This document shows positions 10,026 through 17,790 of a stretch of DNA of 64,000 nucleotides, one piece after another. This DNA is from Terebella lapidaria (lineage: Eukaryota > Annelida > Polychaeta > Terebellida > Terebellidae), in NCBI GenBank assembly GCA_949152475.1, contig OX424564.1:25108165-25172164 (forward strand), in the 5' to 3' direction. A program made the translations under genes and the position numbers. Below the pieces are notes generated by a model. The model was given only the letters and a program-made list of their open reading frames with translations. It had not been told where the DNA came from and made no database searches. The first letter of the stretch is position 1; every line of letters starts with the position of its first letter.

Positions 10026-11231
10026 TCACTTGCCCTCCCGTTCGCGCCTGCTGGCGGGAGGAGGCGGGGCCGCTGGCGATGCCTGCCGCATCAGCTGTAG
10101 CTGTTCGTCCGGGGGCAGTCTGGGCAGGATGGACACGATTGTGGCCAACAACTCCCCCGGGATGGTCGGTGTGGTCGGGGTCGACGGAGCTTGTGCCTCC
10201 GATGGCGTCGGGGTCGAAGTCGCTTGAAGCCGAGTGATTTCCTGTTGTTGGTGGGCGACTTGATCCTCCAACTGAGTCACACGGACTCGAAGCCGTAGAT
10301 TCTCCTCGGATAGGGCGTCCGGGAACGTGGGCTGGTGGCGCTCATGCAGAGCCCCCATCCCAAAGCCGACAGACAGGCCGTTGTATTCTGCCTGTCTGAT
10401 GTGGTGGTCCAGGGCCGACAGGTACTCCCGACGAATTAGTCGCAAGTACTGGTGCGCTAAATCATCAGCGCGGGCGAGTGACAGGGTCGGAAGGTGCTCC
10501 TCCGGTTCTGACGGCAGGAGCAAGGGGTCGGCGTTATGGGCGGCCTGTTCAAGACGAGCCGTCCAAAAGTCCTCGTGAAACCCGAGGTAGTTCGGGAGCC
10601 GCTGGGCGTCCTCATCCCGTAGGAAGTCCGTGAGGTCGGGGTTCTGGCCGGGTAGCGCCTGCAGTCCGGGAAGCGAACGAGTCGCCAGACGTCTGCCGTG
10701 TTGCCGCAGAAATTGAAAGTCGGCCGCGAACTCGCCGGACCCATGAAACGGTAGACGCTCGTCGAGGTCCCTGTGGAGCGACTCAAGCTGCTCCGGGTCG
10801 TCCACTTGGAGTCGGGGCCGGTCTCTATCAGTGCCGCGTGTCGGGACGGAGCACAGAGGTTCCACTTCCTCCGTGAGGTACGGCGGGAGCGGGACGGGTT
10901 CCACCATCCGTCGTGACGGCTCTGGTGAGGATTCCGGGGTCGAGAACGGTGTCGGGGTCGCACGTGCAGGAGATCCGGGTGCAATCTCCCTGAGTGGAGG
11001 CGGCCGATCCTCAGCTGGACTCTTCGGCTCGGGAGTCTCCTTGCCGGTTGATGACGATACCGGTGTGGTATTCAGGGGTCGACTTGGGAGTGGCGGATAC
11101 TCCTCAGGTGGAGGGACCAATCCCTCACGGACTCGGTAGTCCATGACGTTAGAGGCCGTGGGTCGTTCCACAACCATCCGCCGGGGTATAATATCCGACG
11201 GCCGAGCTCTAGACGGGGTCGAAGATGTCAC
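10026..11231 (-). CDS. Gypsy-2 third-gene ORF of unknown function, coiled-coil C-terminus
   Basis: A 401-codon open frame in the env position. Residues 1-140 are Pro/Ser/Glu-rich and low in complexity. Residues about 150-275 form a conserved block (L-P-G-L-Q-x-L near 190 and L-A-R-A-D-D near 253) that recurs in the related Gypsy-3 at 53342-54157. Residues about 300-340 (E-E-N-L-R-L-R-V-R-V-T-Q-L-E-D) have leucine heptads typical of a coiled coil, and the end is Pro/Ala-rich. No signal peptide or membrane segment is seen, so it is not an ordinary Env. The frame opens with GTG; the first ATG is residue 19 at 11177. The opening GTG overlaps the stop of the upstream frame (GTGA). Expression by splicing or frameshifting is possible. 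I do not recognise the family. Confidence 0.6.
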   Translation of the reverse strand: MTSSTPSRARPSDIIPRRMVVERPTASNVMDYRVREGLVPPPEEYPPLPSRPLNTTPVSSSTGKETPEPKSPAEDRPPPLREIAPGSPARATPTPFSTPESSPEPSRRMVEPVPLPPYLTEEVEPLCSVPTRGTDRDRPRLQVDDPEQLESLHRDLDERLPFHGSGEFAADFQFLRQHGRRLATRSLPGLQALPGQNPDLTDFLRDEDAQRLPNYLGFHEDFWTARLEQAAHNADPLLLPSEPEEHLPTLSLARADDLAHQYLRLIRREYLSALDHHIRQAEYNGLSVGFGMGALHERHQPTFPDALSEENLRLRVRVTQLEDQVAHQQQEITRLQATSTPTPSEAQAPSTPTTPTIPGELLATIVSILPRLPPDEQLQLMRQASPAAPPPPASRREREGK

Positions 11232-11749
11232 TGTGGTCCCGGTCGAGTTGTCGCTGGCGACGCCACTGTCGCGAACGAAGCCGTCGTGACGACTGCCGAG
11301 GCCGAAACACCGGTGGTCGTTGTCGGGACCTCCTCCGCCGTGCTCACCGATGTTGTCTGGTAATTTATGGGCCGAACGAAGAAAATCGTACTGGGTCGTC
11401 GAATTCGAACCCGCGTGTTCATGGTCTCGATGTCACTGACCATGCGGGTAAGCCGAATCTCGTCTGCCGGGGTCGAAGCACTTTTGTACTCTAGTCGGCG
11501 GAGTACCTGTTGCACTTCTGGGGCCGAGTTGGGCGGATACTGCTCAAAGAGCTCTGGCGCCATGTGCCAGATGCCGAACGTCAGGACGGTGTTGACATCC
11601 CTCCTGAAGATCGGGATGTTGGCCGGAACTCTTGGGGGTCGATAATTCGGGTTCGGCTGCATGTCGACTCTGCAGCGTAGCGCGAACCTGACGAGCATGG
11701 GGCCGGATGCCGATAGTCGTCCCTCCTGGTAGAACGGGAACGACGTCAC
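11228..11749 (-). CDS. Gypsy-2 upstream third-gene frame, unknown
   Basis: A 173-codon open frame directly before the previous one and in a different phase. It reads like protein: a Pro/Arg-rich N-terminus, an F-G-I-W-H-M-A-P-E-L-F segment near residue 58, then charged helical sequence and a Thr/Ala-rich end. It starts at GTG, with in-frame TGA and TAA codons just upstream, so it may be an exon or be read from a neighbouring frame. A short ATG-initiated frame in another phase (ATG at 11783, or ATG at 11815 for a 22-codon peptide ending in the TGA that overlaps the GTG) lies immediately upstream. I recognise no domain. Confidence 0.4.
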   Translation of the reverse strand: MTSFPFYQEGRLSASGPMLVRFALRCRVDMQPNPNYRPPRVPANIPIFRRDVNTVLTFGIWHMAPELFEQYPPNSAPEVQQVLRRLEYKSASTPADEIRLTRMVSDIETMNTRVRIRRPSTIFFVRPINYQTTSVSTAEEVPTTTTGVSASAVVTTASFATVASPATTRPGPQ

Positions 11750-12688
11750 GTGTTGCGGGGTCGCTTATCACCTGGGTCGCCATTTTCCAGGTCGTCTCCG
11801 GGTTTGTCAGCCATGCTGACGGGCCGAAATCAAGCCGAAGTACTTCCCAAGTACTGACTAGGCTGGTTGTAACAAAGTCTGGATTTCTTCAAAACCAGCC
11901 TAGTTCAAATGCCGATAATCCAAGCCGAATTAACTCCAAAGTCTTGTGACCAGGACTTCAATAATATCACAGTTTATAGGCCGACAGTTATATATGATTA
12001 TCACAGTTTTTAGAACAATAGTCTGTATCTCAATAGCCGAAACTTCTGACAATAGTCCTTCTCCTCCAAAGTCTCAGGCACAAGTGACCTGATTGCCGCT
12101 AATCTTCAATGCCGTACACAAAGATGCTGACAGCACCTCGATTCTTAGAACTGGGTCGGGGGGCGCTCTCTATCTGTATAGAAAACGTCTTTACGCTATG
12201 TATCATTGTTCCAAGCGTACACACAGCAAGGCGGGGCCGTCGTCAAGGAAACGCAGAGCGATCCTTCTCTGACCTCTTGGGTCAGTCCATTACGACAGTA
12301 GGGGTGTCCTCACACTGTCCAGATTTCCGTATGTCCATCTGCCGTCCCCTGGATAACTCGTTCCGAATCATTGTCTATTTATACTAGTCGACTGTTCGAA
12401 TTACTGGGCTCTTTTTGCCCGACGACTCACTATTGTTTTTATCAGGGGCGACTTCATGTAGGTGCTGTAAACAGCTAAAATGTTTATTAGCGCTCGTGCG
12501 TGCCTTGTGAACTAATCAGTCTATCGTTCCTTCTCCCACAAATTAGCGCACAATAAACTACGGGGTCGAGTTGCTGTTTCACAGACGACACACAGTTATT
12601 AAAGGCTGAGATATGAATATCAATCACTCACAGGGGCGGACATCGTTCCATTCATTTTCAGCCAGTTCACAGGACGACGGGGCCGCAA
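11750..12688 (-). other. Gypsy-2 spacer with two strong hairpins
   Basis: No long reading frame. Two adjacent inverted repeats stand out: AGTACTT-CCC-AAGTACT (11839-11855) and the 12-bp perfect arms ACTAGGCTGGTT (11857-11868) and AACCAGCCTAGT (11893-11904). The spacer is rich in GGGTCG/GGGCCG on the plus strand. It could hold introns of the third gene or packaging structures. Confidence 0.5.
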
Positions 12689-12871
12689 TTATTGTAGGGG
12701 TCGAAATTGCAATGAACTGGGTCGGTCACACCGCGGCGCTTTGAATATTTGGGTGATGAATTTGATGACAGGCCGCATCTTGGCATGATAGCTATGTAGT
12801 GACTGGTTCACGTACCACTGGGCCGTTCCTCCGAATATTACATGGAGTGAGTAGAGGCTCTGTCGACGCAT
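12689..12871 (-). CDS. short conserved frame between integrase and third gene of Gypsy-2
   Basis: A 60-codon ATG-initiated frame. Its segment around R-P-V-I-K-F-I resembles Q-P-V-I-K-Y-I in the frame at 55700-55993 of Gypsy-3, with similar surrounding residues (W, then several residues, then S-x-x-x-K/H). It lies at the same relative place in both elements. This suggests a real coding exon. The function is unknown. Confidence 0.4.
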   Translation of the reverse strand: MRRQSLYSLHVIFGGTAQWYVNQSLHSYHAKMRPVIKFITQIFKAPRCDRPSSLQFRPLQ

Positions 12872-13299
12872 ACTCCAGAACGAATCACACTATCACCTCT
12901 TCGACAACTAAGTGGCCTTACTCACGGTGTGACTGGTTATTATCCTCTTCGGCTGGCACATGGATTGAAGCTTTACATGATAATTTTAGTCATTGCGTAA
13001 CATACGCCTTGATCAATGGTACATGTTATACGGGGTCGAGACATATATCATAATGCAACCAATTTTTCACCAGCATCATAATTATAATATCATATCTAGT
13101 GTGTATATATCGAGTTTGCCTCACTGACATCTTGTACATGTTAAATGCATATATTGTTATTGTAATATAATATATTGTTATTGGGAAAGACATGATATCA
13201 TAGTCCATTAGACATGCATAATTCATCATCAATGATATCAATCAGATAACAAAGCCGGGGTTATCTGTATCGGGCCGGTTTGCGTGCATTGCGTCTGGG
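12872..13299 (-). other. Gypsy-2 spacer downstream of integrase
   Basis: AT-rich non-coding sequence. The stretch GTTTGCCTCACTGACATCTTGTACAT near 13110-13140 has a close relative at about 56280-56310 in Gypsy-3, so part of this spacer is conserved between the two elements. Confidence 0.5.
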
Positions 13300-14496
13300 T
13301 CAATTGGGTCGTGCAGGCGGGGGCGTAGCCTCGCTTGTCTCAGGGTCGGAAGATACCACAGGCTTTTGCCTGCGTGTCTTGCGTGCTGGTTTTGGAGTGT
13401 CGGAACTCGATCTGTGTGATCTTTTCCGTTGCCGATGTCGACTTGAGTCGGATGAAGTCGGAGATCGCGATTGACGATCCTGGGTCGTTTGCGAATCAGA
13501 CTCTGCTGTTTGGTCTGAATCAGTATGTCGATCTTGGACTGTTACCTCCCAGGGGTAATAAAACTCCTTGAGAAGTCCCATGGGGTCGGGTGACTGTTCT
13601 GGGTCGGACTTACCTGACGACTCTGTAGGTCGTACAGGGTCGGAGTAGATGTGGGCCGCTTGGTTGTCACCTTCGTATGGCTTGAGCACATCCAGATGAA
13701 CAACACGAGTGTTCCGAGGGTTGGAAACCAGGGCGATTCGGTAATCCACCTCGGTTACACGGTCGATGATCCTCCAGGGACCAGTCCAGGGCCGAGCGAA
13801 CTTATTATTCTGTGTGAGTGGCAGATAATAATACCGGACCAGTTCGCCTGGTTGAAACTGGGGTCGTGGTTTCGCGTGGGCGTCATAACCCATCTTTTGC
13901 CGAATTGCCGCTTTCTCGAGATGGTCTTGGGCGAAACCGTGGGCCGTCCTGATGGCTTGCCGCAAATACTCCACATACTCCGGACCACACGGAGGTAGAG
14001 GCTCAGGGTCGTAGGTCGGGAACATGAGGTCGACTGGCAAGTTACACTCGTGTCCATACACCATCAGATGCGGGGTGCATCCCGTGGACGAGTGTACTGA
14101 GGTTCGATAGGCCATTAACACATATGGCAGGTGCAAGTCCCAATCGTTTGCACGATCGCTGACGAACGCACTCAGCATGTTGAGCAATGTCCTGTTGAAT
14201 CGCTCAACTTGGCCGTCGCTCTGGGGTTGGTATGGGGTCGTACGAATCTTCTTAGCGCCCAATAGACGCACAACATGCCGGAACAGGGACGACTCAAACT
14301 CAGTACCTTGATCGCTATGGACCGCTTTGGGGACACCGTGGTAGACTATCCACCGATTCACCAGGGTGTCGGCAACATTTTTGGCCGTATGTCGCCGTAG
14401 CGGAAAAGCGTCAGTGTACTTCGTAAAGTAGTCCGACACGACTAGTACATACCGATAGCCTCTTCCCGTGATCTTGTGGGTGTCGAGGATGTCCAT
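13300..14496 (-). CDS. Gypsy-2 integrase core and C-terminal domain (detached frame)
   Basis: This 398-codon frame holds the catalytic core of the integrase that inserts the element cDNA. The D,D-35-E type residues can be placed: V-V-S-D-Y-F-T-K-Y near residue 20, V-H-S-D-Q-G-T-E-F-E near 60 and D-G-Q-V-E-R-F-N near 94. Then come W-D-L-H-L-P-Y-V-L-M-A-Y and a GPY/F-like module around residues 215-280 (W-T-G-P-W-R-I). The tail is Ser/Arg/Gln-rich and basic. The HHCC zinc domain sits at the end of the previous frame. The first Met is an internal residue of the original polyprotein: the two frames overlap by 86 bases and appear separated by a one-base-type indel near 14510. Confidence 0.9.
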   Translation of the reverse strand: MDILDTHKITGRGYRYVLVVSDYFTKYTDAFPLRRHTAKNVADTLVNRWIVYHGVPKAVHSDQGTEFESSLFRHVVRLLGAKKIRTTPYQPQSDGQVERFNRTLLNMLSAFVSDRANDWDLHLPYVLMAYRTSVHSSTGCTPHLMVYGHECNLPVDLMFPTYDPEPLPPCGPEYVEYLRQAIRTAHGFAQDHLEKAAIRQKMGYDAHAKPRPQFQPGELVRYYYLPLTQNNKFARPWTGPWRIIDRVTEVDYRIALVSNPRNTRVVHLDVLKPYEGDNQAAHIYSDPVRPTESSGKSDPEQSPDPMGLLKEFYYPWEVTVQDRHTDSDQTAESDSQTTQDRQSRSPTSSDSSRHRQRKRSHRSSSDTPKPARKTRRQKPVVSSDPETSEATPPPARPN

Positions 14497-17400
14497 CGCT
14501 ATTCTGTCGAACAGCTCCTGTCGGTAGCTGTGTCAGGGGCGATCTTTTTGGGGCCGGTTTACCCTTGCGGGTCACACATTGCGGGCAGCGGGCACACCAG
14601 CGGGCGACGTCCAGCGCCAAGCCGGGCCAGTAGAATCGGCGCCTGACTCTCTCAATGGTACGCTGTATGCCGAGATGTCCGACAATCTTGAGGTCGTGTA
14701 GTTGGTGCAGAACTTGTGTCCTGAGTGCTACGGGGAGCACGGTTTGCACCACGGGCCGGCCGGCGGGGTCGGGTTTTATATGTCGAACCAGCACTCCGTC
14801 TTGTAGCGCCAGGAGGTTCCAGCGGGAAACAAGTGTCTTTACCTCCTCTCCTTGGCGGGCGACTTCTCTAGAGTCGGGCTTGGTGCCGGCTAACATCCAT
14901 TGCCGCACTTTTCCGACGCTGGGGTCGGCTTGCTGTGCCGCGACAATGTCCTGGGTCAAATAGTCCGAAAGCCACTTTTGTCCATCAAGTGTGACGTCCA
15001 AAGCACGGACTCGAACAACTTGGCGTGCCGAAACTAGCTGGGGCAAGACCGGTGATGTTATCGAATCACTGTCCAGGAGGTCTGCCCTTGTCTGGGTCGG
15101 AACAACAGTTATCCGACGAACTGGAAGTTCTCCGGAACTTGTTTCTGGGTCGGTCGGAGGTGTGACGAGTCGTCCGGGACAGTCTTGGTGTTTGCAACTG
15201 TGGCACCGTGACAGGCCGTCGGCGTTACCGTGTAGTTTTCCGGGTCGATGCTCTATCCGAAAGTCATACTGCTGTAGCTTGGCGAGCCACCTAGCGAGCA
15301 TGCCGTCGGCGTCGCTGTAGTTTTTCAGCCACCTTAGCGAGCTATGGTCGGTCCGGAGGAGGAATTTCCTACCCCAGAGGTAGTGCCGATAGTGTTGCAC
15401 CATCTCAACTACTGCCAGTAGTTCCCGATAGGTGGTGCAATAGTTCCGCTGGGTCCGGGACAGGGTTTTACTGGCGAACCCGATGGGGATCTCCTTCCCG
15501 TTAACCCTTTGCGAGAGGGCTCCTCCCACAGCAAAGCCGCTTGCATCCGTGTCGAGGATGAAGTAGTCCTCCGGATTCTGGGTCGGATGAGCGAGCTTGG
15601 GCGCCTTAATGAGGGCGTCGCGGAGTCGCTGGAAAGCTCGTCGCTGGGCCGGTCCCCAAGTGAAGTGGCATTCACCTCGGGTAAGCGCTACGAGAGGTTC
15701 AGCGATCTCAGCGTAGTCCTTGATGAATCGCCTGTGGTAGTTGGCGAAACCAAGGAAAGCCCTGACGTCGGTGATCTCGCACGGGGTCGGCCATTCTCTG
15801 ATGGCTTTGACTTTGTTGGGGTCGACTCGGATTCCTTGGCCGCTCACTATGAACCCTAAGTACAAGATTTCCCGTTGGAACAACTCACACTTCTTGGGCT
15901 GTAGTTTCAGGCCTGCCGATCTGATCCGATCCAGGACCGCTTCCAGGTTTGCGAGTGCCTGATCGAATGTTCTGCCGTAAGCTATCACGTCGTCGAGATA
16001 GCACATACACCGGGTCCACAAGTAACCACGGAGTATGGTCTCCATAAGCCGTTCGAAGGTTGCCGGGGCGTTGCTAAGGCCGAATGGCATGACCTTAAAC
16101 TGATAGAGTCCCTTCCTTGTGGCGAAGGCAGTCTTGGGTCTATCGCTGGGGTCGACTTCGACCTGCCAGTAGCCGGAGGCCAGGTCTAGGGCCGAGAAGT
16201 AGTTGGCGCCTGCCAGGGCGTCATGAGTGTCCTGAATGTTGGGCAAGGGATACGAGTCCTTGCGGGTGACGTCATTCAGGAGCCGATAGTCGACACAGAA
16301 GCGTACTTGTCCGTTCTTCTTCCGCACGAGCACTACCTGCGCGCTCCAGGGCGAATCTGACGACTCAATACACCCCAAGCGGAGCATCTTGTCGATCTCC
16401 TCGTCGATGATGCTTTGCTGCGCCTGAGGAACGCGTCGCTGTCGTTGTCGAATCGGGGCCGAGTTGCCGGTGTCGATTCTATGCTGGACGACTTGGGTCC
16501 GTCCCAGTTGGCCGTCTGGGTGCATGAATGTGTCCTGGTATTGGTGAACCAGGTTGGCGCAACGCCGATGTTGTTCCGGCGCTAGTCCGGCGCGATCCAC
16601 CATTTCTTGTAGATGTGGCGGTAGGTCGCGGTAATGACTGGCGTCTACCGTGGCCGGGTCGGGCTCCTCTCCGGGTCGTGGCAGAGCTCCGACGACACTT
16701 TCTACAGGGCTTGCTATGGCGACAGGGTCGGAACGGGTGAGCGTAATGCCGGTATCTGCTGGATTGACTACCGACACCTTTACGCACTGCCGATTCAGGG
16801 TCGTAAGTGTTCTCCCCATGATGAGGTCGGTTTCCTCGGGAAAGGTCGTAAGTGGCTGGACTATCCTCGGGTGTTGTCGAACTCGAACTCGGGAAGTCGG
16901 GACCAGCTCCACTATTGCTTCGCTGCGTGCGGGGACGGTGACAGCTCGTCGCACGGCCATTCTGACAACGTTGGCCTCAATGTCTTTATGTGCGAACAGG
17001 ATTTCTTTGTGTACCTGTATCGTCCCTTCACCGTAATTCACTACAGCGTGAGCTTGCCGGAAAAAGTTCATGCCGAGAATCATGTCGTCATGTATGTCAG
17101 CCACACAAAAGGTTACGACCATATGGTTGGTTCCGACCTGTATTGAAAGGTCGATCAGTCCATCGATCGGGCTTGACTGTCCGGTGACGTCACGAATAAT
17201 AGCCGAAGTAGACCGCAAATGTCGCTGGTCAGCGGGGACGTGACGTAGCTGATCGCGTCGGAGCAGGGAGATCTGCGCTCCGGAGTCGAGTACAGCCTTT
17301 ATCGTCTTGTTTCCGACGTGTACCGGCAACTTCCAGCATTTGTGATTGGTGGCGCTGGAGTTGTTGATGATAGCCGGAATTTCGGGGTCGTCTGGCGGCG

Positions 17401-17644
17401 GCCTGAATAGTGTGTGAAGAGGCGGCAGTTTGGATTCCGGTCCACTCGGAAAGGCGTAGAATCCTCCGTCGTCGGAGATCCACTCAATCTCGGACATGCT
17501 GTCCGTTCCGGTGCCGTTGGCGGTCGGGGGTGACACCCCTTCAGGACGACGGTTTCCACCTGGTGGCCGCTGTGGTTGCGGTGCGGACACCCCTTCATGA
17601 AAAGAGGCCGGTTTCAGGGTCGGAGCTTGACATTTGGTACACAC
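14411..17644 (-). CDS. pol: Gypsy-2 pol: protease, reverse transcriptase, RNase H, integrase zinc domain
   Basis: The 1077-codon frame encodes the replication enzymes. Domains in order: aspartic protease with L-D-S-G-A-Q near residue 116; reverse transcriptase about 380-640, with F-C-V-D-Y-R-L-L-N and catalytic Y-L-D-D-V-I near 550; RNase H about 690-820, with T-D-A-S-G-F near 696 and H-R-P-G-K-L; integrase HHCC zinc domain near 980-1030 (H-L-G-I-Q-R, C-A-R-C-P-Q-C). The nominal GTG start is internal: the frame is open upstream through the gag stop, in -1 phase to gag, so a Gag-Pol fusion by frameshift is likely. The frame is lost near 14510, after which the integrase core continues in the next ORF. 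Apart from that lesion the enzyme motifs are intact. Confidence 0.93.
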   Translation of the reverse strand: MCTKCQAPTLKPASFHEGVSAPQPQRPPGGNRRPEGVSPPTANGTGTDSMSEIEWISDDGGFYAFPSGPESKLPPLHTLFRPPPDDPEIPAIINNSSATNHKCWKLPVHVGNKTIKAVLDSGAQISLLRRDQLRHVPADQRHLRSTSAIIRDVTGQSSPIDGLIDLSIQVGTNHMVVTFCVADIHDDMILGMNFFRQAHAVVNYGEGTIQVHKEILFAHKDIEANVVRMAVRRAVTVPARSEAIVELVPTSRVRVRQHPRIVQPLTTFPEETDLIMGRTLTTLNRQCVKVSVVNPADTGITLTRSDPVAIASPVESVVGALPRPGEEPDPATVDASHYRDLPPHLQEMVDRAGLAPEQHRRCANLVHQYQDTFMHPDGQLGRTQVVQHRIDTGNSAPIRQRQRRVPQAQQSIIDEEIDKMLRLGCIESSDSPWSAQVVLVRKKNGQVRFCVDYRLLNDVTRKDSYPLPNIQDTHDALAGANYFSALDLASGYWQVEVDPSDRPKTAFATRKGLYQFKVMPFGLSNAPATFERLMETILRGYLWTRCMCYLDDVIAYGRTFDQALANLEAVLDRIRSAGLKLQPKKCELFQREILYLGFIVSGQGIRVDPNKVKAIREWPTPCEITDVRAFLGFANYHRRFIKDYAEIAEPLVALTRGECHFTWGPAQRRAFQRLRDALIKAPKLAHPTQNPEDYFILDTDASGFAVGGALSQRVNGKEIPIGFASKTLSRTQRNYCTTYRELLAVVEMVQHYRHYLWGRKFLLRTDHSSLRWLKNYSDADGMLARWLAKLQQYDFRIEHRPGKLHGNADGLSRCHSCKHQDCPGRLVTPPTDPETSSGELPVRRITVVPTQTRADLLDSDSITSPVLPQLVSARQVVRVRALDVTLDGQKWLSDYLTQDIVAAQQADPSVGKVRQWMLAGTKPDSREVARQGEEVKTLVSRWNLLALQDGVLVRHIKPDPAGRPVVQTVLPVALRTQVLHQLHDLKIVGHLGIQRTIERVRRRFYWPGLALDVARWCARCPQCVTRKGKPAPKRSPLTQLPTGAVRQNSDGHPRHPQDHGKRLSVCTSRVGLLYEVH

Positions 17645-17790
17645 CCCTTCAAGGAGCTGAGGTGTGGGCTGGGCCGGCTGTGGGGTCGTTATTGGTGTCG
17701 TTACCGGTACAGTAGTCGTGACAACCGCATATGTGGAGCGGGGAACGTTGTCCTGTTGTCTGGAAGGCCCTTGCTCCTCAGCACCTTCCC

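Noticed and set aside
10026..11231. Envelope gene in Gypsy-2
   Set aside because: No signal peptide, membrane segment, cysteine pattern or cleavage site; the protein is soluble-looking with a coiled coil.
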